The notes under the pieces: model-generated
Seen by the model: only the letters and a program-made list of their open reading frames with translations
Told to the model about the DNA's origin: nothing
Databases searched by the model: none
Part shown: piece by piece, positions 1 through 5,077 of the stretch
How the letters are laid out: every line of letters starts with the position of its first letter
Position numbering within the stretch: the first letter of the stretch is position 1
Source: Acidobacteriota bacterium
GTDB taxonomy: Bacteria > Acidobacteriota > Terriglobia > Terriglobales > Acidobacteriaceae
Assembly: GCA_003224835.1 (NCBI GenBank)
Contig: QHZX01000064.1
Location: 9,316-17,974 of the forward strand
Direction: 5' to 3'
DNA length: 8,659 nucleotides
Translations under genes and position numbers: made by a program

Positions 1-2
1 CG

Positions 3-1139
3 CAAACCGGAATTGCATTCGAAATTACTGTTCTGGATGACGCCTCCACTGACCGTACGGCCGAAATTGCGCGATCATTTGCGAGGCGGGATGCCGACGC
101 GGGTCTTGATGCCACCCGGAACAAAGCAACCGGAAATCCGATAATCGGGAAGGGGACGACTTCCAGCCGTGTCCTTCCCGCCCTATATCCTGCTGATGTC
201 GAACGCCCTTCCACGAAGCACGTCGGGGCAAGCAGCCTCCATCCTGACGTTCACGTCATCTCTGCACCGCTCCTCGCCGAGAACTGGACAGGCAAGAACA
301 ACGCCATGTCCGCAGGCGCGAAGATCGCGAAAGGGAAGTGGCTGCTATTCACAGATGCTGACACCATGCACAAAACCGGGTCGCTGGCCCGCGCCGTTGC
401 GGAAGCCGAGCAGCACGGAGCGGCGCTGCTTTCGTATTCTCCCGAGCAGGAGGTGCGCACCCTTTGGGAAAGAGCAGTCATGCCGGTGATCTTCGCCGAG
501 CTGGCGTCCACGTATCCTCCAGGAAAGGTAAACGATCCCGCTTGCCCCATCGCCGCCGCCAACGGACAATATCTGCTGATCTCGCGCGAGGCCTATGACG
601 CCGTTGGTGGGCACGAGCCGATTGCCAATAACCTGTTAGAGGATGTCGCCATGGCCCGTCTCGTGAAGGCGTCGGGCCGCAAAATCTTCTTCCGCTACGG
701 CGGCGACGCCGTCCGCACCCGTATGTACCGAAGTTGGGCACAGATGAAAGAAGGCTGGACGAAGAACCTGGCGATATTGTTTCCGAAAGCGCGGGCGTTA
801 GCGTTTTTCAGAGGAACGGAGTTCGTTTTGATTTTCGGGAATGTGGTCGCTGCCATCCTAACTGCGCTGCTCAGGCGCTCTGATATTGCGTGGTTAGCTG
901 GGTCGCTGGGATGCCTCCCTATTGCATCTTTTTGGCTGCGGATCCGCCGCGCACATTTTTCGTTGGCTTCGAATCTGCTCGCTCTCGGAGGTCTGGGGAT
1001 CTTCTCGTATTTATTGTTCCGTTCTGCCACGTTGCACCGAAATCATGCGGTGACCTGGAAAGGCAGAAGATACGGGGGCATTGAGGAGAACACGATGGCG
1101 GATGAATGCCCTCAATCTAGCTCCGCAGGAGCGAGATGA
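3..1139 (+). CDS. Glycosyltransferase family 2 protein, membrane-anchored, 5'-truncated
   Basis: An open frame runs from the window edge to TGA at 1137-1139 (378 residues visible); the true start lies upstream. The GT-A fold is recognisable: a nucleotide-binding DDASTD block (visible residues 12-17), ENWTGKNNA (93-101), the metal-binding DAD (118-120) and the ED pair of the catalytic-base region (213-214). Three hydrophobic segments follow (about 272-290, 294-312, 321-339) and a C-terminal WKGRRY motif (352-357) typical of membrane-bound GT2 enzymes that glycosylate lipids or carotenoids, including the hopanoid-associated HpnB-like group. It probably transfers a sugar from a nucleotide-sugar to a lipid acceptor at the inner membrane; the acceptor cannot be read from the sequence. 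About 49 residues (31-79) between the first two conserved blocks are longer than usual for the family. A 14-residue tail with no family similarity follows the WKGRRYGG region. The next gene on this strand is 360 bp away. Confidence 0.87.
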   Translation, partial: QTGIAFEITVLDDASTDRTAEIARSFARRDADAGLDATRNKATGNPIIGKGTTSSRVLPALYPADVERPSTKHVGASSLHPDVHVISAPLLAENWTGKNNAMSAGAKIAKGKWLLFTDADTMHKTGSLARAVAEAEQHGAALLSYSPEQEVRTLWERAVMPVIFAELASTYPPGKVNDPACPIAAANGQYLLISREAYDAVGGHEPIANNLLEDVAMARLVKASGRKIFFRYGGDAVRTRMYRSWAQMKEGWTKNLAILFPKARALAFFRGTEFVLIFGNVVAAILTALLRRSDIAWLAGSLGCLPIASFWLRIRRAHFSLASNLLALGGLGIFSYLLFRSATLHRNHAVTWKGRRYGGIEENTMADECPQSSSAGAR

Positions 1140-1144
1140 GATAG

Positions 1145-1164
1145 CCCGGCGCATAAGTGCCGGG
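1145..1164. terminator. Hairpin between converging glycosyltransferase and kinase pseudogene
   Basis: CCCGGC (1145-1150) pairs perfectly with GCCGGG (1159-1164). A G-U and a C-G pair inside extend the stem to 8 bp with an AUAA loop. It lies 6 bp after the glycosyltransferase stop codon and just beyond the far end of the minus-strand pseudogene, the expected place for a bidirectional terminator. There is no T-run on either side, so intrinsic termination is uncertain. Confidence 0.4.
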
Positions 1165-1178
1165 TGCGCAGCCTGCTG

Positions 1179-1409
1179 TTCCATGACGCTGATAATTCTG
1201 ATAAGAAGCTCAATCCGAGATCGTCCATTGAAGCTTTTCTATTCGATCTCGGATTTGCTCCTTCCAAAGATTGATTTCAAGACTCCACTCGTCGGGACAA
1301 AAGCGAATCGCTTGCACCTTCTCAGCTGCTTTGCGTATGTGGTTTTGCCAGACCCGGACAAACCCCAGACCATGATGAGTGTCGGCCTGCTATGGCATTT
1401 GCCTGTCAT
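1179..1409 (-). pseudogene. Decayed P-loop (AAA_33-type) kinase/ATPase gene
   Basis: Read on the minus strand from ATG at 1409-1407. The first frame encodes a leader, the hydrophobic strand TLIMVW and a Walker A motif GLSGSGKTT (1364-1338), then YAKQL. At about 1325-1321 one base appears missing. In the next frame the protein continues EKVQAIRFCPDEW (FCPDEW at 1302-1285) and RDRIEKLQWTISD, then meets TGA at 1212-1210. Skipping one base there (1212) resumes a third frame, ELLIRIISVMEQ, down to about 1179, after which similarity fades. This order (Walker A, xPDEW, RDRIExLQW, ELL) matches small P-loop kinases of the AAA_33/zeta-toxin-like type, whose members usually have about 150-190 residues. 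Two frameshifts and a missing C-terminal half mark it as non-functional unless the frameshifts are sequencing errors. It converges with the glycosyltransferase and diverges from the first PTPS gene. The family call rests on motif recall. Confidence 0.75.
1212..1255. repeat. 12-bp perfect inverted repeat inside the kinase pseudogene
   Basis: AATCCGAGATCG (1212-1223) and CGATCTCGGATT (1244-1255) are exact reverse complements separated by 20 nt. On the minus strand the right arm encodes IRDR and the left arm encodes TISD plus the premature stop. The extra base that shifts the frame (1212) is the terminal base of the left arm, so the frameshift and the palindrome share an endpoint. Role as a terminator is possible but no T-run follows. 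Confidence 0.7.
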
Positions 1410-1499
1410 TTGGAGCGCTTTCAGAGCTGAAGCCCCGTCCGTCAGCTCGGCTCTCGTTACAATGGAAGGTTAGCATCAAGAAAGGAACCGAGTTCGCCC

Positions 1500-1910
1500 T
1501 TGCTCTACCTCACTCGCAAAGCTGAATTCGCCGCATCGCACTACTACCACAATCCGGAGCTTTCTCCTGAGGAGAACCGGCGCATGTTCGGCAAGTGCAA
1601 TAACCCCAACGGACACGGGCACAATTACGTGCTCGAAGTCACCGTAAAAGGCGAGGTGGATGCGCGCTCCGGTTTCGTGGTCGACCTTAAGCAACTCAAG
1701 GAAACCATGAACCGTGAAGTGCTGGACGCTATGGACCACCGCTTCTTGAATAAAGAAGTCCCGGAATTTGCCACCCGCATTCCCACCACAGAGAACCTGG
1801 CCATCGCGATCTGGCAGCGCCTCGCGCCAAAACTGACCAAAGCCAAACTGCACCGCGTGCGCGTGTACGAGAACCATGATCTGTTTGTGGATTTTTACGG
1901 AGAGGAGTAA
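1500..1910 (+). CDS. 6-pyruvoyl-tetrahydropterin synthase / QueD family protein (paralog 1)
   Basis: A 136-residue protein, the usual size for this family. It would convert dihydroneopterin triphosphate, the FolE product, to 6-pyruvoyl-tetrahydropterin or, in QueD enzymes, 6-carboxytetrahydropterin; cytoplasmic, homo-oligomeric. Zinc ligands are His14 (in AASHYY), His39 and His41 (GHGH). The catalytic residues are all present: Cys33, the Asp79-His80 pair and Glu124, plus the PTTEN segment at 95-99. Cys33 is followed by five residues before HGH (CNNPNGHGH), identical to mammalian PTPS and unlike the Cys-x3-HGH of E. coli QueD. This favours a biopterin-type role, but substrate specificity is inferred. 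The start is TTG, chosen because LYLTRKAEF is the family N-terminus, no ATG or GTG is in frame nearby, and AAAGGA lies at 1481-1486. A weak TACAAT box (1458-1463) could be a -10. The gene is first of a pterin group with a second PTPS and folE. Confidence 0.9.
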   Translation: MLYLTRKAEFAASHYYHNPELSPEENRRMFGKCNNPNGHGHNYVLEVTVKGEVDARSGFVVDLKQLKETMNREVLDAMDHRFLNKEVPEFATRIPTTENLAIAIWQRLAPKLTKAKLHRVRVYENHDLFVDFYGEE

Positions 1911-1914
1911 ACGA

Positions 1915-2123
1915 GATTGAATCGTTGGATCATTGAATGATGAGAAACAAATTGCAAAGATGTGGTGTTTGTCTCTGCGATCTTTGGGATATTTTCTCCG
2001 CGATCTCTGCGGTTAAAAGCTTCCGTCAGAGCTCTTAACCGCAGAGTGAGCCGAGATGGTAGAGCACGCAGAGCATCCATGCATTAGATGTTTTTTCAAA
2101 AGTCATTCCCTGATGATTCAATC
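1915..2123. repeat. Nested inverted repeats with 9-nt and 8-nt tandem periodicity
   Basis: The 218-bp spacer between the two PTPS genes is largely repeat. Inner pair: CTCTGCGGTTAA (2005-2016) matches TTAACCGCAGAG (2035-2046) exactly; after one mismatch, AGC/GCT adds 3 bp around a 10-nt loop. The left side shows a nonamer close to TCTCTGCGA at 1972, 1981, 1995 and 2004; the inverted CTCTGCG of the outer edge reappears around 2067-2073. Outer pair: GATTGAATC (1915-1923) matches GATTCAATC (2115-2123). Similar CTCTGCG-rich spacer repeats are, from memory, common in Acidobacteriota. The structure could act as a terminator or attenuator between the two genes. No coding sequence is seen. Confidence 0.7.
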
Positions 2124-2128
2124 GTCGC

Positions 2129-2557
2129 ATGAAAGCCCACTTATCCCGTCGCTACCGCTTCTCGGCCTCGCACCGGCTGCACAGCGAGCAGATGTCCGAT
2201 GCTGAAAATCGTGCAACTTACGGCAAGTGCAACAACCCGCACGGCCACGGGCACAATTACGTTCTGGAAGTCACGGTTGGCGGACCAGTAGACAAAAATG
2301 GCATGGTCTGCAATCTGAGCGACCTCGACGCTTGCGTGCACCGCCAAGTTGTAACCAAATTCGACCTCGAAAATCTAAATATGCGAGAGGAGTTCACAGA
2401 TACAGTGCCCACAACCGAGAACCTCTGCACTGTCATCTTTGACCTTTTGAATCAGGATATTTTGAAGCGGAAGTTCACTCAGGCACATCTGGAAAGGGTG
2501 CGGCTGGAAGAAACGATGATGAATGCATTCGAATTTAGTAATTATGAAATTCGTTGA
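2129..2557 (+). CDS. 6-pyruvoyl-tetrahydropterin synthase family protein (paralog 2), catalytic His replaced
   Basis: 142 residues, same family as the preceding gene. Zinc ligands are His15 (SASHRLH), His40 and His42 (HGHGH); Cys34 is the nucleophile, with the same eukaryote-like Cys-x5-HGH spacing. The N-terminal SASHRLHS and the KCNNPxGHGHNY block closely resemble mammalian PTPS. Glu127 and the PTTEN motif (94-98) are kept. The usual Asp-His catalytic pair, however, reads Asp79-Leu80 (FDLENLN; codon CTC, one base from CAC). Activity may be reduced, altered or supplied in mixed oligomers with paralog 1, since PTPS active sites form at subunit interfaces. The ATG at 2129 gives the family N-terminus, but no Shine-Dalgarno sequence is visible upstream; the repeat-filled spacer ends here. 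folE begins 76 bp downstream on the same strand, so co-expression is likely. Confidence 0.88.
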   Translation: MKAHLSRRYRFSASHRLHSEQMSDAENRATYGKCNNPHGHGHNYVLEVTVGGPVDKNGMVCNLSDLDACVHRQVVTKFDLENLNMREEFTDTVPTTENLCTVIFDLLNQDILKRKFTQAHLERVRLEETMMNAFEFSNYEIR

Positions 2558-2600
2558 TTAGGTAAGCTGGACTTCACCACAGACGCACACAATGGGTTTT

Positions 2601-2624
2601 CAATTACCAAATTACCCAATTACA
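2601..2624 (+). repeat. AT-rich octamer array upstream of folE
   Basis: Three consecutive 8-nt units, CAATTACC, AAATTACC and CAATTACA, lie 9 nt before the folE start codon. They sit where a ribosome binding site would be expected, and no purine-rich Shine-Dalgarno sequence is present. Related units (CGATTACC, AAATAACT) occur at 5062-5077. Confidence 0.7.
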
Positions 2625-2633
2625 CGATGACCT

Positions 2634-3233
2634 ATGGCACCGCGCGTTGAAACTCCAACCCTGACCCACGCCACCTTCGAAGATCTGGTGCGAGAGATAC
2701 TCGTTCGTCTGGGCGAGGATCCCCAGCGCGAAGGCCTGGTGCAGACTCCTAAGCGAGTGCAGAAAGCCTTCGAGTTCCTCACTCGCGGCTATGACCAAGA
2801 TCCCGAGGTCATGTTAAAAAAGGCGCTCTTCACCGTTACTTACGACGAGATGGTCATCGTGAAGGACGTCGAAATGTTCAGCCTCTGCGAGCACCACATG
2901 TTGCCATTTTTCGGCAAAGTGCATGTGGCCTATATTCCCAACGGAAAAGTAATCGGGTTGAGCAAGATTCCTCGTCTGATTGAAATATTTTCGCGGCGCC
3001 TGCAAATCCAGGAGCGCCTCACCACTCAGATTGCCGAGAGCATTCAAAAAGTCATCCAGCCGCAAGGCGTTGGAGTCGTGATCGAGGCCCGCCATCTTTG
3101 CATGATGATGCGAGGGGTTGAAAAGCAGCACTCCGCCGCGGTTACTTCATCTATGCTTGGCTGCTTCCGCGACGAGCAGGAAACCCGCACCGAATTTCTG
3201 TCCCTCATCCGGCAGCGTCCAAACGGAATCTGA
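2634..3233 (+). CDS. folE: GTP cyclohydrolase I (FolE)
   Basis: 199 residues, close to typical length for a type I GTP cyclohydrolase. It opens GTP to formate and 7,8-dihydroneopterin triphosphate, the first step of folate, biopterin and (via QueD) deazapurine pathways; cytoplasmic homodecamer in known members. Zinc ligands are Cys85 and His88 (in SLCEHH) and Cys156 (in RHLCMMMRG); catalytic His87 and His154 are present, matching E. coli C110/H113/C181 and H112/H179. Other family signatures include EDPQREGLVQTPKRV (28-42), HMLPFFGKVHVAY and GLSKIPRLIEIFSRRLQ. No substitution or truncation is seen. The ATG at 2634 is preceded by an octamer array rather than a Shine-Dalgarno site. Location directly after two PTPS genes places consecutive pathway steps side by side. 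The GTP-binding enzyme appears intact and needs no alternative call. Confidence 0.97.
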   Translation: MAPRVETPTLTHATFEDLVREILVRLGEDPQREGLVQTPKRVQKAFEFLTRGYDQDPEVMLKKALFTVTYDEMVIVKDVEMFSLCEHHMLPFFGKVHVAYIPNGKVIGLSKIPRLIEIFSRRLQIQERLTTQIAESIQKVIQPQGVGVVIEARHLCMMMRGVEKQHSAAVTSSMLGCFRDEQETRTEFLSLIRQRPNGI

Positions 3234-3236
3234 TCG

Positions 3237-3341
3237 AGATTTCAGATTGAAGATTTTAGATGTGAGATGGCGCCCCAGTGCTCTCAATCATTGTTATCCG
3301 ATTCACAATCTGAAATCTGAGATCGATAATCTGAGTCTGAA
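3237..3341. repeat. Paired heptamer arrays in inverted orientation after folE
   Basis: Starting 3 bp after the folE stop, five consecutive heptamers share AGAT at their start (3237-3271: AGATTTC, AGATTGA, and so on). A second array, 3307-3341, has AATCTGA at 3307, 3314 and 3328. The two are inverted relative to each other: AGATTTCAGATTG (3237-3249) is the exact complement of CAATCTGAAATCT (3306-3318), 13 bp with a 56-nt loop. A small imperfect hairpin (TCCTTGT at 3351, ACAAAGGA at 3361) follows. The pair could terminate or protect the pterin transcript. From here to the protease start at 3496 nothing else is recognised. Confidence 0.75.
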
Positions 3342-3495
3342 TTCGTAGACTCCTTGTCCCACAAAGGACGCGTGCGGCTTCTCGCGTTACTCAAATCACT
3401 CAACGGTAAAAATTCAGCTTGCGTTGTGGCGATTCCTGGAGTACCTTCTTCGCAACTTGGTGCCTCGCGTGCGTTTAGGGCTCCCTGGGGCGAAT

Positions 3496-4503
3496 ATGCG
3501 GCTCCGACTTGCGGTACTCGTGGGTTTCTTCGCGTTCACATTATCTTCCGTCCCGCTGTTGTCACAAACCTTGCAGGTCACTTCCGACCCTTCGCTCAAC
3601 GAATCTCCTCCGACTATTGTGCCGAGGTCCTATCACGACCACAGCATTCGTGATATTGAGGCCATTGGTACCCGGAACATCGGATGCGATCGTGGCATCG
3701 GCAATTGGTACAGCCTGGAACACCAGATTGCCATGGGCAAGCAGTACTCCGATCAGGTCGAGGCCACGTCGAAGCTGGTCAAAGACCCTGAAATACAAAA
3801 CTACATCAATGCGCTCGGGCAGAATCTGGTTCGCAATTCTGATTCGCTGGTCCCATTCACCATCAAAGTCATTGAATCGGACGACATCAACGCCTTCGCG
3901 CTTCCGGGTGGCTTTTTTTACGTGGATTCCGGACTGATTCTCGCCGCTGAAAACGAGGCTGAGCTTGCCGGCGTGATGGCCCATGAGATCGCGCATGTTG
4001 CCGCATGCCACGTCGCCCGGCAGAACACTCGCGGAAAGATGATGAACATGGCCTCTATTCCGCTTATGATGCTCGGCGGTCCTATCGGTTACGCCGGCTA
4101 CGAAGCACTCACCATCGCCACGCCTCTCACCTATTTCAAGTTCTCCCGGCATTTCGAGTCGGAGGCGGATTTCCTCGGAATTCAATACATGTACAAGGCA
4201 GGCTACGATCCCCAGGCGCTGACCGCTTTTTTCGAAAAAATCAAGAGTCTAGAGAGAACCAAAGAAAGCAAGGTGGTTAAAGCATTCCGGACCCATCCCC
4301 AGACACCTGAGCGGATCGAGAAGACTCAAGCTGAAATCAACACTCTTTTGCCACCGCAGCTTCAATATAAAGTGGACACATCGGAATTTGAGGATACAAA
4401 GTCGCGGTTGGAAAGTTTGGAAAACCATGGGCGACTGCGATTCGAAAACGCAACCCGTCCAACCTTGCGAAAACGAGAGCCTATGGATGTAGGGCCGAAC
4501 TGA
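3496..4503 (+). CDS. Secreted M48-family zinc metalloprotease (BepA/LoiP-like)
   Basis: 335 residues from ATG at 3496. The N-terminus MRLRLAVLVGFFAFTLSSVP is a signal peptide with probable cleavage after Ser23, so the enzyme should act in the periplasm or at the outer membrane. The M48 core follows: NAFALPGGFFYVDSG (132-146), HEIAH (163-167; zinc ligands His163 and His167, catalytic Glu164), SRHFESEAD (217-225) carrying the third zinc ligand, probably Glu221, and the conserved RTHPQTPERI (265-274). Family members such as BepA degrade or assist misfolded outer-membrane proteins; that role is inferred here. No C-terminal TPR domain is evident; the last 50 residues are charged and possibly disordered. 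The frame is open upstream to a TTG at 3424, but this would put 24 residues before the signal peptide; GGGG (3487-3490) lies just before the chosen ATG. The gene is monocistronic and converges on mutT. Confidence 0.9.
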   Translation: MRLRLAVLVGFFAFTLSSVPLLSQTLQVTSDPSLNESPPTIVPRSYHDHSIRDIEAIGTRNIGCDRGIGNWYSLEHQIAMGKQYSDQVEATSKLVKDPEIQNYINALGQNLVRNSDSLVPFTIKVIESDDINAFALPGGFFYVDSGLILAAENEAELAGVMAHEIAHVAACHVARQNTRGKMMNMASIPLMMLGGPIGYAGYEALTIATPLTYFKFSRHFESEADFLGIQYMYKAGYDPQALTAFFEKIKSLERTKESKVVKAFRTHPQTPERIEKTQAEINTLLPPQLQYKVDTSEFEDTKSRLESLENHGRLRFENATRPTLRKREPMDVGPN

Positions 4504-4510
4504 TCTCTTC

Positions 4511-4536
4511 CGGGCCGATGCAACGCCTTCGGCCCG
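4511..4536. terminator. Bidirectional terminator-like hairpin between M48 protease and mutT
   Basis: CGGGCCGA (4511-4518) and TCGGCCCG (4529-4536) form a perfect 8-bp GC-rich stem with a 10-nt loop, in the 43-bp gap between two converging genes. After one mismatch, TT/AA pairs extend it outward. A short AAA follows on the plus strand and TT precedes it, but there is no long T-run. Confidence 0.65.
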
Positions 4537-4546
4537 AAACTCCGGA

Positions 4547-4939
4547 TCACGCAAACTTTCCTGCAGCCAGGTCTTTCACCAGTGTGCGGTCGGCTTCGAG
4601 AAAATCGTAAGAAGGCAATTCTTCCGGCTTTGCCCACCGGACCTCCTTGAAAATCCGGTTCTCGATCTCGCCTGAGTATTCGCGAACATCATAAAATCGA
4701 AGTTCCACGGCACTGCCGCTTGGATATTGATGGCGGAAGCGGGCCACCTCATCCCCGACCACAGCTTCGATTCCCAGTTCCTCTTCCAGTTCGCGTCGCA
4801 TTGCGTCTCGCGGCTGTTCGCCCTGTTCAATTTTCCCGCCCGGAAACTCCCACTTCAGCGGCATCGTCTGATGTTTGGTGCGCTGACAGATCAGCACAGT
4901 TCCGCCTTGCCAGATCAGCCCTGCCACAACCCTCTTCAT
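4547..4939 (-). CDS. mutT: Nudix hydrolase, MutT / 8-oxo-dGTP diphosphatase type
   Basis: 130 residues, almost the length of E. coli MutT (129). It hydrolyses oxidised nucleoside triphosphates, chiefly 8-oxo-dGTP, to the monophosphate, preventing A:T to C:G transversions; cytoplasmic. The Nudix box is complete: Gly35-x5-Glu41-x7-Arg49-Glu50-Leu51-x-Glu53-Glu54-x-Gly56-Ile57. It is preceded by KWEFPGGKIEQGE, the MutT-specific lead-in. The N-terminal VVAGLIWQGGTVLICQR forms the expected first strands, and WAKPEELPSYDFLEAD near the end resembles the MutT/(d)CTP-type tail. The ATG at 4939-4937 gives the family N-terminus; only a weak GGTG lies upstream. It lies 137 bp downstream of the binding-protein gene on the same strand and converges on the M48 protease. 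A related Nudix (d)NTP pyrophosphatase of different base preference cannot be excluded. Confidence 0.88.
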   Translation of the reverse strand: MKRVVAGLIWQGGTVLICQRTKHQTMPLKWEFPGGKIEQGEQPRDAMRRELEEELGIEAVVGDEVARFRHQYPSGSAVELRFYDVREYSGEIENRIFKEVRWAKPEELPSYDFLEADRTLVKDLAAGKFA

Positions 4940-4961
4940 AGAACATCACCGGCAAGCTGGT

Positions 4962-4992
4962 AATTGTGCAATTCTGGAATTGCGGAAATTGG
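4962..4992. repeat. AATT-phased octamer array upstream of mutT
   Basis: AATTGTGC, AATTCTGG and AATTGCGG follow each other with exact 8-nt phase, and a fourth partial unit (AAATTGG) ends the array. It lies 22 bp upstream of the mutT start. The rest of this 137-bp spacer, apart from the octamer pair at its other end, shows nothing recognisable. Confidence 0.65.
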
Positions 4993-5061
4993 AAGAGGAG
5001 TGTGCTTCAGCGTTTGTCCTTGATCGCCACTGTGCACTGAACTAGATGGTTCAAATTTCCC

Positions 5062-5077
5062 GATTACCAAATAACTT
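5062..5077. repeat. Octamer pair overlapping the binding-protein stop codon
   Basis: CGATTACC followed by AAATAACT, the same unit type as the array upstream of folE (2601-2624). The last base is also the last base of the TAA stop codon (5077-5079 on the minus strand) of the BtuF-like gene. Confidence 0.5.

Noticed and set aside
1081..1473. 130-codon plus-strand open frame after the glycosyltransferase
   Set aside because: Its sequence is largely the antisense of the kinase pseudogene: its LPDPDKPQ stretch is the complement of the Walker A region. No family similarity on its own strand.
1440..1499. preQ1 or pterin-related riboswitch before the first PTPS gene
   Set aside because: Only about 90 bp separate the pseudogene from the start codon, and no pseudoknot-type preQ1 aptamer pattern is visible.
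3424..3495. TTG start 24 codons upstream for the M48 protease
   Set aside because: It would bury the signal peptide behind 24 residues; ATG 3496 begins it directly.
3562..4185. 207-codon minus-strand open frame opposite the M48 protease
   Set aside because: Shadow of the protease coding strand; no recognisable motifs, and the plus strand has a complete zinc-protease signature.
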